In this document: in pieces, positions 63,801 through 64,000 of the stretch
Position numbering within the stretch: the stretch's first letter is position 1
Layout of the letters: each line of letters begins with the position of its first letter
Source of the DNA: Pelomonas sp047654785
Lineage (GTDB): Bacteria; Pseudomonadota; Gammaproteobacteria; Burkholderiales; Burkholderiaceae_C
Direction of reading: 5' to 3'
Length of the DNA: 64,000 nucleotides
Assembly: GCF_047654785.1 (NCBI RefSeq)
Contig: NZ_JASGKQ010000002.1
Location: 372,001-436,000, forward strand
Position numbers and translations under genes: made by a program
The notes under the pieces: generated by a model
Told to the model about the DNA's origin: nothing
The model's database searches: none
Seen by the model: only the letters and a program-made list of their open reading frames with translations

Positions 63801-64000
63801 CCCTCGGTGTTCAACGGTGATTTCCAGTCCAGCGTCCGGCCGTTCTTCGGCCGGTTCATGACGACCTACGAACTGCCCGGCTGGTCCTTCCACAACGGCA
63901 ACGCGCTGCTGGATGAGCACAATGCGCGCAACCCCGGCTACAAGGACGATCAGCAGGCGATGCGCCTGGTGTTCAAGGGCTACGACGAGGCGCGACTGGC
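33885..64000 (+). CDS. Giant LEPR-XLL-type RTX/CARDB/Ig-domain exoprotein (>10,038 aa, runs off window)
   Basis: One frame opens at ATG 33885 and has no stop to the window end; its frame was spot-checked at many points (for example 35040, 42300, 58332 and 62643). Order: a basic N-terminus with LEPKLLLSAD (residues 38-47), the LEPR-XLL-type motif of very large surface proteins; 15 RTX plus haemolysin-related modules (to about residue 2790); about 17 CARDB-like domains (about 2800-5070); PPC-like and IPT/TIG-like domains; a linker with Ig-like parts; a propeller-like stretch; about 9 putative-Ig/cadherin-like domains; YD-like repeats; a dockerin-like pair; BIG2- and IPT-like domains; a second propeller; and an alpha/beta-hydrolase-like domain with GHSRG (S9589). 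No classical signal peptide is seen. Calcium-binding RTX text suggests type I secretion, with the signal expected at the unseen C-terminus. Adhesion or surface enzymatic roles are inferred. Confidence 0.9.
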   Translation, partial: MSIKSLRARAAAALRRASKTASARAAAHRPEPWKIETLEPKLLLSADALPASQLIAPQGEPAAPRIYAFERGEGAAWVDARAAGDGGGPGLLRLGAGIVPADVAVRRVVDDATGQADALEIALRGSADRMQIRGFFTDANPVQALVFADGTQWSADDLPGFIENRPDAPPPAAGTDAIVLNGPGNNLYLFGRGDGATTVQSYLDPNLGKLNTLQFRAGVLPADVRVARAADAQAGGDVALALAIAGTGDAITFNGFLYGGTPANAYNGLQRVTFADGTVWDLSQLLFLLGMGTPGDDTADGGAGADLLNGAAGNDALYGGDGHDTLYGGDGDDWLEGGDGDDLLDGGAGNDSLNGGSGSNTFLFGRGDGQDRLYFNHDGGDASRINTLQFKAGVAPADIVIRQAYDNYFGGNRALELAIAGTADKVTVNGFFYGDDPANPYAGLQRVRFDDGTEWDTATLVALLLAGTPGDDDLRGTSAADTITGGDGNDTLNGAGGDDILSGGAGNDSLYGEDGADQLLGGEGDDWLDGGRGDDWLEGGAGNDSLSGGSGSNTFVFGRGDGQDRLYYNHDGGDASRINTLQFKAGIAPADLRFKLAYDNYFGGNRALEIAIAGTADTVTVNGFFYGDDPANAYNGLQRIRFSDGTEWDIATLVAKVQTFTDGDDNVRGTNADENFSGGLGNDTIAGAGGNDVIDGGDGNDALSGDDGDDTLIGGAGNDTLNGGNGADLLLGGDGDDWLDGGASDDLLDGGAGNDSLSGGSGSNTFVFGRGDGQDRLYYNHHGGNASRINTLQFKAGIAPADVAVRQAYDNYFGGNRALEFSIAGTADTITVNGFFYGDDPANAYNGIQRVRFDDGTEWDVAALVAKVQTFTDGDDNVRGTNADENFSGGLGNDTIAGAGGNDVIDGGDGHDTLSGDDGDDTLIGGLGNDTLNGGNGADLLLGGDGDDWLDGGASDDLLDGGAGNDSLSGGSGSNTFLFGRGDGQDRLHYNHHGGDASRINTLQFKAGVAPADVRFKQADDNYFGGNRALEFSIAGTADTITVNGFFVNDDPANAYNGIQRVRFDDGTEWDVAYLLAALLAGTPQDDNVAGTYAADEIHGGAGNDTLSGRGGDDLLYGEEGDDRLYGEGGDDTLIGGAGNDWLDGGAGNNTYWFGRGDGQDSIGYTYDRTPGKTNTLRFRSDVLPGDVSVRRVYGNQSGTLTGLELAIVGSNDRITVNHFFYDDDPANPYNPVQQAVFADGTVWDIARLVELMSAGTEANDHLRGTQGDDLLTGGRGDDILHGNNGNDRLVGGTGNDTLYGEGGNDVLDGGAGNDWLDGGAGNNTYLFGWGDGRDTIAYTYDPAAGKLNTVQLKAGVAVSDVRLRRVTGSQGGSNESLELSLVGSEDRLLINYFFQGDNPGSAYNPVQQVRFDDGTTWDIGAILGQLFQGTADHDVLRGTSGSDRIEGGRGNDTLEGADGNDTLLGGDGNDALYGGTGHDVLDGGAGNDWLDGGTGDNTYGFGRGDGQDTIAYTYDTTAGKLNTVQLKAGVAVSDVQLRRVTGSQGSAGESLELAIAGSEDRLLINYFFQGDNPGSAYNPVQQVRFDDGTTWDVGAILALLGQGGAARDVIHGSTGADTLSGGGGVNWLAGGAGDDRLTGGAAADSLYGEGGNDVLDGGAGNDWLDGGAGNNTYLFGWGDGRDTIAYTYDPAAGKLNTVQLKAGVAVSDVRLRRVTGSQGGSNESLELSLVGSEDRLLINYFFQGDNPGSAYNPVQQVRFDDGTTWDIGAILGQLFQGTADHDVLRGTSGSDRIEGGRGNDTLEGADGNDTLLGGDGNDALYGGTGHDVLDGGAGNDWLDGGTGDNTYGFGRGDGQDTIAYTYDTTAGKLNTVQLKAGIAPADVILRRVTGSQGGSNESLEIALRGSGDRLLVNYFFQGGNPSSGYNPVQQIRFDDGTAWDLAAIAARLETPPDTIAVNGSNLADTLTGTDADESLNGLGGNDVLAGKGGTDFLSGGTGNNTYWFGRGDGVDTLLYSGDTSAARLNIVRLGDGISTADVRLRRAYDSQTSRDTALEIGIAGTADRLLINYFLDGDDPGNRYNPVQQVHFEDGTIWTVAELFARLLQSTDGADTLIGSNAADTLDGGAGNDTLYGRGGNDTLTGGDGDDTLYGEGGDDVLDGGAGHDVLSVGGGNNTLLLGLGDGRDLLVNTSYTTGKTNTLQFKPGIGPADVRLRRVLDQGAHSDTALEIAYGSGGDALTVNAFFDGDDPNRGYNPLQRIVFADGTVWTLADIVARVLAGTAGHDVIIGTDGHDTLDGGAGNDTLYGRGGNDTLTGGDGDDLLYGEGGDDTLDGGAGNDHLSVGGGNNTILLGLGDGRDLLVNTSYTTGKTNTLQFKPGIGPADVRLRRVLDQDAQAQTALEIAYGSGGDALTVNAFFEGDDPNRGYNPLQKIQFADGTAWTLADIVARVLAGTAGSDTVVGTDGADTLDGGAGNDTLYGRGGNDTLTGGDGDDLLYGEGGDDTLDGGAGHDHLSVGGGNNTILLGLGDGRDLLVNTSYTTGKTNTLQFKPGIGPADVRLRRVLDQGAHSDTALEIAYGSGGDALTVNAFFEGDDPNRGYNPLQKIQFADGTAWTLADIVARALAGTAGGDTVVGTDGADALDGGDGDDTLHGGAGNDRLVGGAGDDSLSGGNGNDSFDGGRGNDTLNPGSGNSTYWFGRGDGRDTLLESSYGSSKTNTLQFKPGVGPADVVVRRVFDYRTAQYTAISIGLANSDDQVTVCYFFYNNDPRNPYNPLQQVRFDDGTVWDLDALVAEVDKAVGMDLVVQDVSVAPGGGATAFLSGGLVTVTWTTTNQGPSATLGDFADRVTLRSASGEVLAELLLPHVVAASGALASGASVTRSATLKLPDGPAGAGSLLAVVESDYGNTQQEGGRGETNNRGQLGFSSTLAEYINYVNLVASDLSVSPAGDWAQGDTVTVGWTTANAGTVPPGRSWTERVEVLNQTTGAVIASLTQTGMPAEAAPGARVNRTASFTWPGGANAAGAIRLRVTVDAGNEIAEFNSTGSLEHDNQLQADVEVGGDLIARHLGLDTDTPTSGDVLTLRWEDVNQGRVATHLGHQDRVVIRQRNADGTPGAVLVDTLVSFAGSAALPLAAGEVRQRSYSFALPQGARGAGTFDVTVSVDRSSTGAGIVFETNADGSAESNNDAAWSFTAALRTYADLAVTELTVPPTADAGGEVGVAWTVKNNGAAAATAAGGWVDRIVLSRDGIAGNGDDIVLAEIPRGEALAAGASYAQTATVRLPTRIDGAYRIAVISDATAKVTEPDTRADNARVSAAITVAQTHADLVPTLTAVPAEVFAGRGARVAWSVRNAGTVATDVNRWVDQVYLSSTPSLTAQSTLLGSVTRVGALAVGESYAAGLDFTVPRDATGARYFIVKTDAFTAVYELGRTDNNTVVAAEATTVRAEPRPNLQIEGLGAPASWRVGQTVQLDYTVRNAGNDAISGFFGEEIRLVDTLGRAPTQLLTTTWAFQTLAAGGVLAQHLSLAVPALPPGLWRLEIAADRGNHVAESNEADNVAAREIAIVAPDLLVGDLTTTGLLQGGEAITLDWVTRNAGSAPAGAIRERVYLSRDGAVDGGDTLLGERLIDALAAGASSAGSLGFTLPVDLSGAWRLIVATDAANANNESTNEGNNLGVLAVDVAQDAYADLAVLSVGAPTQLIDDPATMTVTWTVRNDGPGAGRTARWTDRVIYSSNDVLGDGDDIVLGDVVRDGALAAGASYTGSLAYQFGPAFSRHGTVFVKSDATGAVWENGSEANNVSDAGHATDVMPIPYADLRVESVSTPGAAYSGRELAVQWTVANRGIGITNTTGWTDSVWLSRNADGSGQRFDLGNAGHLGQMAVDATYDRSISVRLPDGISGDWYLNVATAVGNGVYEFIHGDNNVGRSLAVPVTLSDSPDLVVESLDAPATAQEGALVDVSWTVLNQGLARAAGQWQDTVLLLAPNGATVVLGNYVYDRGLDAGLRYSRTEQVRLPAKIEGGYRLRVVTNSLVGTGGQPQVYEHGGARDNNTATDTDAILVSLNPRPDLRVTGIELPAEVTAGTSTGLKFTVQNTGMEATSGQWQDYVYLSLDGLVSADDVLLARVDSGAALNPGDPGYTTVLNGVDIPIRYRGDVYIIVVADGGNRIDEYPNEANNVRAERLHINPVPFADLVTSDVVAPDQAVHGATIEVRYKVTNKGSATTRGDAAATNSWTDTIWLTVDKTRPNPGKGDIKIGQVTHTGNLAVGEDYINTVNVKIPDGILSARYYVTVWSDTYDAILEDTLSSNINPDDPTQADNNNYKARDAAGIGPMKVLGLTPPDLVVSSVVAPASAAAAGRYTFSYTVQNRGDAFEGEWTDKVWLMDNPDPTQAQVAWLLGEFRQQRSLGNGESYGASQTVDLGPAVSGAYLVVQTDAGYNSYTGRNEVAEVAEDNNVNRAASSVSNAPADLRVTDVTTLPTNYSGEETTVTWTVQNFGAAVWRGTQGWLDHIWISPDPTFIPQRATQIGSVTHSNATPLGAGESYTASAVVKLPPGTEGKYYIYVIADGKHRPGSLAPEIGRDESANPRQQSHDEVLQPPAHSDYNAYTRDTYYATSVFEGERRDNNVGQGTLDVIYREPDLQIDAITVDNPHPSSGDTVTATWTVTNRGTRETRVSGWMDGVYLSRDATLDPSDHPLVDRGSEIEMLLRARQVLLTDEQGRPRMLKPGESYTQTATFAIPTSISGDFHLIVKADTGVFKDPYNEVPSTIRSGLSVIRESGANGVLEFRDEANNTAQIALPITLATPPDLQVTRVTAPDAVIAGQSFTVDFKVENLGGKTPADQGSWYDMVYLSKDRFLDLNKDRYLGYVQHTGGLAAGAGYTGSLSFTAPRDLEGPYYVFVVTDPARIWGSGESGQVLEFGQDDNNHGAAIQPMRIETPPPADLVVSQVTVPPSAQVGDEVEISFVIENASINPAYGRWTDALYLSADNAWDLGDVLLGKVLHVGDVGANGRYTATLTAKLPPLKDGGWRVIVRPDLYNEVFEGRISYTETGLNLPPGEANNRIASGATLRVDVPTLTVGQALSTPLSAGQTLVYKVSVAAGETLRVLLDASAATGANEVYVRWNDVPTGSAFDVAYSNPVSPDQTLLVPTTQAGDYYILVKSRQGGAATPVTLRADLLPLSITRVTPDQGGAGDDDHRWVTMDIEGARFAAGALVKLSRPGEFEIEPERWQVLDATRIRAVFDLRHVPLGLYDVVVTNPDGQRVVEPYRYLVERMIEVDAAIGIGGPRNIEPGDSATYSVSLQSLTNVDTPYIRFDIGATDMGNSEYVLEGLNLPYVVFGSNVGGKPDGAIRAGDGNNQQYGTTPTTGVRADVPWASLDGMANTQGWNLAPGYALDVAANGFAGATFRVQTYPGLQEWINYDFEGLRDKLYAIRPDWKAAGLLDEGVTGLDKIAPGLTRKFLSTDPEVHITKEEALAMPFRFDTLASVTTLTRAEFVADQTAHAKRLRTAILADAAAPGTLAVLASDEAQWVQGWLGALEAAGLLRPEGQAPAIRSDELVLSLNATLATGILLARGGESYRTQADLLGFFAKVQQWYGDTARYAGDPNAAHAPVDYVEVRQSDDAYVEVPVPVAPDPADHDQRAGQATHFISFDVFAGNRAELEYLRHIGVLDGEFRPVGPQALNLTSYLQQAAQAQANAGAAVSVRGPQALPAANGSTYVPAGYALPYTLSFNNPTSAAVGEIRLVTALDGDLDAYSLRLGDLKIGDINLHIPAGQAVFQGDFDFTGAPGKGYVLRVSAGIDAEARVATWLLQAIDPDTGEVLHDPLRGLLPPDANGKPAGGFVSYTVRASELAPTGANISAAARVFFDAMPPIASATISHTLDAQAPSTTLTVTGNGNNAAGQPTFKVNWKGVDDAAGVKHVTVYVAEDGGDFRIWQKQVAGAESTALFTGQAGRHYEFLAVATDQAGNREAASVSNAVLPDDGSRGEAQQALGVTETLDATAELPAAAPDRSYAASDLFAQAAQLLPGFVVTPALGGLGADLRSVLAPLQLRGFASGFGASQGDVGALALVELADGSVLASAGSERNQVFRFGKDGGRSVQPLFTTAAAILDMALDAVGNLWVMTGAELMMVDAHSGAVISRTRAPAGEPLTHALAIQPGTGLIFVASGNGVEIFDPAAEAARAWRHFSNVRVGDLAFGPDGRLWAVRWTGSDVNGALPEATTDIISFPMAGATKGRAELEYRLAGLVDSIAFGQAGTGLAGLLLASSNTPQRPVAADGSSPVAHTGAVWAIELKSRRALKLAEGGTRGEGIVATADGRVLVAQTNRIDELAPLKAPQVVAASVADGALVPLPLTQLAISFDQAMWTGADGADTTSAASVLNPKNYSLIATGPNSTLILTPESVRWDAASKSAVLTLPNLPAGGWRVEIVNTVRSAGQVTLGEAWGLVFTAVTDISNLVRLEFADTRADRLTGAISYDVDLTNIGVDDLRGPLMLLLDPGRYFGDRIVGASQGEGVQAELWVLDLTAALQDRPLKTGETLANRTVTVRPASSFGTTPGSGQIVKANLGHGVYAVPYDNTPPVLGQLQADGRLDLTATALPAATAGTAWTAELAARDSDGRLFFWELVSAPAGMTLTQDPLVESGASGYGNRATLHWLPQATDRTDNQILMRVIDSRGGVALRRFTLDVAGANQVPVIDAVQNLTLEEGDSLQLPLLASDADGDTVTLLVRNLPAGAFFDAATGILSWTPGYDQAGVYRDITVVATDGKHEVQRRFSLTVKQGYPAPIFPTLETQVLREGDRFGLQLPGAVPGGLQQPDGSSVTLKWSAEWLPGGATLDADTGWFSWTPGYAQAGQLTLPVTLIATFTAADGSKSVTAVKREIQFDVKNANGAPVFDPVQTWAVLEGQPLRISVFAFDPDNPAFEPKVRLIPGGEASGPAAVTASVGYDVTGLPPGASFDAETLEIIWTPGYAQAGTYYVTVTATDDGNGTGTPLSSQITLPIVVSNANRAPEIRDVTNAFVDRGAVLEIPLEASDADGNPITLTIRGLPAFASYTQTLNDAGKLTGVIRFAPGAGDRGDYTITVAAQDDGDGDVNQVLAVAKSFVVSVRSPSEAPVITLPSRVVAVAGTELRVPILVSDLDQDALAYAATNLPAGARIEADPRYGHAFLVWTPAAGLSGDFDISLAVTDQGLPPADAGYVPDPARPPVPNTAVKDLRIVVRAANAAPTLFAVAATGGTVQGDPLAGGRTVVHVDEGTPLTLDLSGVDTDLDLLHWTAEGLPAGMRLVPAAGSGGQTRLQLHWTPGLFAAQGDNQNDAAPGRYLLTLTAGDGSASFTREVEIVVANVNQAPVLLPLPLQLVPEGQTLAFTMRATDGDNDATQLALIHDADTPSGVMFDAATGYFEWTPGADTVDNATAESRAFTFKFSATDGQATVIRTVQVRVFDANQVPEIHTASHALLVGQSFSLPVVKGAAAPVGALRAFDADGAAQTQALAVSFTGLPEGAVYDAAAGRLNWTPGPGQVGDFTVLATVSDGRNATTRSFVLRVVAEAAANAPKLLVNLTPSTPVLPGQVVLATVRADAFSPIASITVLARGAGIGQPDWVPVTLDGLGRLRITPSQPGLVELRVTAVDADGFSSTTTQTVRVRDPLDGAAPTLAFSGTLNTGSLAPAVIGSSTALSARIADLQLMGYVLEAALSNGDRVDESAWRTLASSDFPAAAVNGELTLATLDPSRWANGVYQLRLRGWDLAGRTTEISTRVLVDSTAKQLVQAQATDAVFRLGDHELALTRSLDVNGVGDLGNWTLPLRDTRLSHDQAGLDAIGGAAAWTLGARVWLQLPASLSAAGAATHYLSFTLDTVGTPLSADSASPLVQRPVFTGVVPGWTLAVVNDDPAMPVTLLPQGQRLLDRVTGLPWQPTGYELTGPDGTRYRLDARGQVQGVRFADGQQWLVSDAGVALVGSADPNARVVFERDSRGRIERVVGRQTDTADAAIVYRYDGTGRLALARSLYGDGTLNQSIGYHADGSVIDAAVTAQFGTAAGWLAGGATPANRWSGTLEAGTPAHFSFVVRDSELASTVKAPGAGGAIVYAIETAAGTRLAVEGATVLGQASHGGRTVTLIRVTDAGLKLLTLTGSGAAGIQVGIAGDLDHDGRIDGNDSAAFAAAGVDLDGDGAVNDTDRQLLYANYGWRANLAPVSVASATPVLAHTDLNKWLSLDRVALDREGDSVFWRVIGATHGTASLAADGLTLLFTPEPGYAGAAAVTIEADDGWGASGPIVLQFNVSAAALLAINIVDMGSLRAGETRQLQAYGDFADEQGVALTGNYLQWSVQNWHAGAADVITTPGDTLLAGRNSGWGHVLARRGELKGVRSFEIDGPSMDTLALALGGLDLYPGSVTLAAPAADGSGGGRRQIKLTGVFNGVSLADSIYTKYVVGDDRVVEVSRDGVITAKAAGTTRIYVLHKSGQVELTVHVAAPAVLGTQAIEVDGGGAVLQTAGGVQVAIAAGAFDAPRQVSVRDLDLGNLPLAAPSFDGFEVLSGFHLDIGAGRSAQPIQLAVGAQGLDPAEYEILILRRGSITLADGTVQDTWWVVDNGHIGADGMGRTASPPYPGVTASGDYLVSARRTTRDPKTGAAEDRIVSLDANWQMMWFAHINMAMGISAMPGGSMAAVGLMSMLPVATFQVRTFTTTAQYMQTGVSRLDGEKLSIDISAPPPLLLTDPSITRLEQNDANTFTLHGSGFTLAGMQTRVQVRLKPVGSALDEMTAQPDRGLYYGFMEVLSTNETAVKFKVPDGVALGLHEVWIQRVFDEPARDGAGGGLFGLFSGNPSNRVEFKPQRELGVVLDRTTVQFTDSFGVHPDGNGNLPPDADETLKVLTDAVSLPGYLAGTKTDALVYGPNNRELFVAGYGKIYMIDMVTRKLTYTLQVGDGSANITSLAVAGDWLYVAEGSGYGMDGMPRLLRVNINGKDPRFMQQVQQLMLPSNLPPGPNGFLDMAVSAGRYLAVTAPADRFTRFGFAGREKGGVYIIDLEAMDAAHEAQLAATLGADTALRVDAADVKALDFTSVEARTGQLPYYIDNGPQDGQFVMSTTQAYNKGFAAVTVSRDEETGAWNDPAIAAPYLKPSQPQWRNSRFMQNVQRSAGVAVTADGSYAFVADYNHIFDEIGYMDGELVGKQTGGKIGIIKDPFGPNPKYVGSTTPIEGASLESLSISADGTRLWATAMVDEYGGPDDTYYSRFFSALFEFNVQGLIVAANQADGDLRKPVDLGQNGLLPKRYTSLPASDNHGNEPLLKSWAVDTIANNGDLQLISPIVNADARPVFELKATREVSSLRIYVSSFGPGDGLFPSDKPMLPDWHGGVVEGQPRDKGPAHAERILTTLDLLPGAKSLKAGEVFTFKDFAELAAYADFKLTAGQTYWWGAEAVLANGTKVTASQPFAVKRAYEQPGFSGSSVTIVTHGYQPPLVSGTDGASAFFQGKRTDPSVTASAEIARQIARDQGGYAYRYNKVTGQWKELDPDSGAPFMALEEALAAGKPVVLVPDWVLESGLSDSGFSEAAADAIYASLLSANTLTGGRLLSGNLHLIGHSRGTVVNSELSQRILLGVEKHGMPRPADLQVTTLDPHDFKQDSLIMEQALSKILGNLEQGQYLSAVLAGLVDLPVESLMQAVGISGLLSSLGINSADLEADVAKVLQDTLLQLAGRIGGAADLAITLKQLAEIDPTKLGLKNVDFAEFFDPDVQAWRGVNFADNYYQLLADENAAPGNTVTPNGTSLAGQRPGRPHNGFDIDFNLTGLKGFTVDDEVPLVGSKAETHSRPHAWYAGTITANQQYFGAGVIQGTAKPSGQDWVIKRRADAAYERNRPEVPPFLKTLTGLLIDPSWYGHDEAPWYLQRLDKLVGAVINGGPKQSGIAEAVTNGKGKQIADTWEGVGTGFYFTRLGGGSEDRPLAGIGQRVDVNMDNTEFGAKGEAVPSVFNGDFQSSVRPFFGRFMTTYELPGWSFHNGNALLDEHNARNPGYKDDQQAMRLVFKGYDEARL
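37800..38470 (+). repeat. Long direct repeat, copy A (671 bp)
   Basis: By eye identical to 38844-39514 (offset 1044 bp, 348 codons). It covers about one and a quarter modules. A single C/T difference lies at the left border (37799 against 38843), and the copies diverge after CTGAAGGC at the right. Identity at wobble positions implies recent duplication or conversion. Confidence 0.85.
38844..39514 (+). repeat. Long direct repeat, copy B (671 bp)
   Basis: Partner of 37800-38470. The module between them (about 38471-38843) differs, so the duplicated unit is two modules long. Confidence 0.85.
40281..41837 (+). repeat. Three tandem 519-bp near-identical modules
   Basis: Units begin TACGGCCG at 40281, 40800 and 41319 and share long identical stretches (for example CTGGGCCTGGGCGACGGC and AACACCAGCTACACGACC). 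Differences are a few substitutions per unit. 519 bp equals 173 codons, so unit number can change without shifting the frame. Confidence 0.85.
42300..49095 (+). other. CARDB-like domain array of the giant protein (about 17 domains)
   Basis: Repeats of about 120-150 residues, each opening DLxVxxVxxP, then a VTWTVxNxG strand, a WxDxVYLS strand, a LxxGxSYTxxxxxxLP strand and an ending with DNN. Openings are seen near 42300, 42700, 43073, 43487, 43860, 44235, 44586, 44946, 45327, 45702, 46083, 46455, 46905, 47286, 47799, 48303 and 48708. CARDB is an Ig-like adhesion or spacer fold, giving the protein a long stalk. Confidence 0.8.
53640..56560 (+). other. Putative-Ig / cadherin-like domain array of the giant protein
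   Basis: About nine units of 95-115 residues with the pattern N-x-x-P-x-I/V, LxEGxxLxxxxxAxDxDGDxxT, LPxGAxFDxxTGxxxWTPG and AGxYxxxVxATDDG (He_PIG type). Units open near 53640, 53970, 54250, 54560, 54915, 55230, 55560, 55930 and 56230. The Asp residues at unit junctions could bind calcium and stiffen the rod. Confidence 0.75.
57640..57985 (+). other. YD-repeat-like stretch inside the giant protein
   Basis: Text such as YELTGPDGTRYRLDARGQVQ, VFERDSRGRIERVVG and IVYRYDGTGRLALARSLYGDG has the G-x-x-x-RYDxxGRL rhythm of Rhs/YD repeats. It is short and lacks a DPIGL core end, so it is not a toxin cocoon. Confidence 0.5.
58329..58460 (+). other. Dockerin-like pair of calcium loops in the giant protein
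   Basis: Residues about 8149-8192 read GDLDHDGRIDGNDSAAF, then VDLDGDGAVNDTDRQLLYANYGW: two DxDxDGxxxxxD F-hand loops 22-24 residues apart, each followed by a helix, as in type I dockerins. No cohesin was recognised elsewhere in the window. Confidence 0.65.
60510..61720 (+). other. Propeller-like (YVTN/NHL-type) region of the giant protein
   Basis: Repeated blade-like strands such as DALVYGPNNRELFVAGYGKIY, ITSLAVAGDWLYVAEGSG, DMAVSAGRYLAVTA, GVAVTADGSYAFVADYNH and LESLSISADGTRLWATAMVDE. The rhythm fits a beta-propeller; the blade number cannot be set by eye. Confidence 0.55.
62238..63400 (+). other. Alpha/beta-hydrolase (lipase)-like domain of the giant protein
   Basis: VTIVTHGYQPP supplies the HG oxyanion-type turn (H9460), LHLIGHSRGTVV a GxSxG nucleophile elbow (S9589), TTLDPHDF a candidate acid (D9623), and THSRPHAWYAGTI a candidate His (H9815 or H9819). 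Order and spacing are those of the lipase fold. The domain is catalytically plausible; the substrate is unknown. Confidence 0.65.

Noticed and set aside
51828..63920. Minus-strand open frame of 4,030 codons
   Set aside because: The same composition artefact opposite the C-terminal half of the giant frame; Arg/His/Gln/Val-rich with no recognisable domain.

Overview
The window is mostly very GC-rich, with GCC/GGC/CTG-type codon use. Its gene content (LysR and FadR-type regulators, queA/tgt, a YjfF-type permease, a non-phosphorylative pentose module and a giant LEPR-XLL-type RTX protein) suggests a betaproteobacterium, probably Burkholderiales of the Roseateles/Rubrivivax kind. The taxonomic call is an inference. 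Two stretches (about 2.4-6.3 kb and 21-26.8 kb) are visibly more AT-rich, carry insertion sequences, and look acquired.

Layout. 1-2.2 kb: the end of a YjfF-like sugar ABC permease, a secreted GH43 enzyme, a small unknown protein and a VOC/glyoxalase-fold protein. 2.4-6.7 kb: an AT-rich patch with a membrane-anchored unknown, two nearly identical copies of a 1102-bp insertion sequence, gene remnants, and a frameshifted partial copy of the small unknown gene at 1479. 6.7-19.0 kb (minus strand): an arabinan/L-arabinose operon. In transcription order it holds a KDA dehydratase-like enzyme, GH43 endo-arabinanase, ABC ATPase, two permeases, a lipoprotein binding protein, GH51 arabinofuranosidase, GH43, GH97, a GntR regulator and a LysR regulator. 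Most junctions are ATGA or TGATG overlaps. 19.2-21.05 kb (plus strand, divergent): an SDR aldose dehydrogenase and an aldose 1-epimerase. Together these genes could cut arabinan outside or in the periplasm, import oligosaccharides, release arabinose, and start its oxidative breakdown. The divergent promoter region has two copies of a FadR/GntR-type half-palindrome.

21.05-26.8 kb: an IS5-family element inserted exactly at the epimerase stop codon, then a secreted Rhs/YD-repeat protein with a short C-terminal tip and an overlapping small gene (probable toxin and immunity), then an IS30-like remnant. 26.9-33.7 kb: housekeeping-type genes, namely an ABC exporter, two orphan periplasmic binding proteins, a small Cys-rich protein, queA, a YigZ/IMPACT protein and tgt, ending in a strong terminator.

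33.9-64.0 kb: one open frame of more than 10,038 codons that leaves the window without a stop. From the N-terminus it has an LEPR-XLL-type motif, 15 RTX/haemolysin-related modules (some nearly identical at DNA level), about 17 CARDB-like domains, PPC- and IPT-like domains, about 9 putative Ig/cadherin-like domains, a YD-like stretch, a dockerin-like pair of calcium loops, propeller-like stretches and an alpha/beta-hydrolase-like domain with a GHSRG motif. This protein is the most striking object here. The very long minus-strand frames opposite it are composition artefacts.
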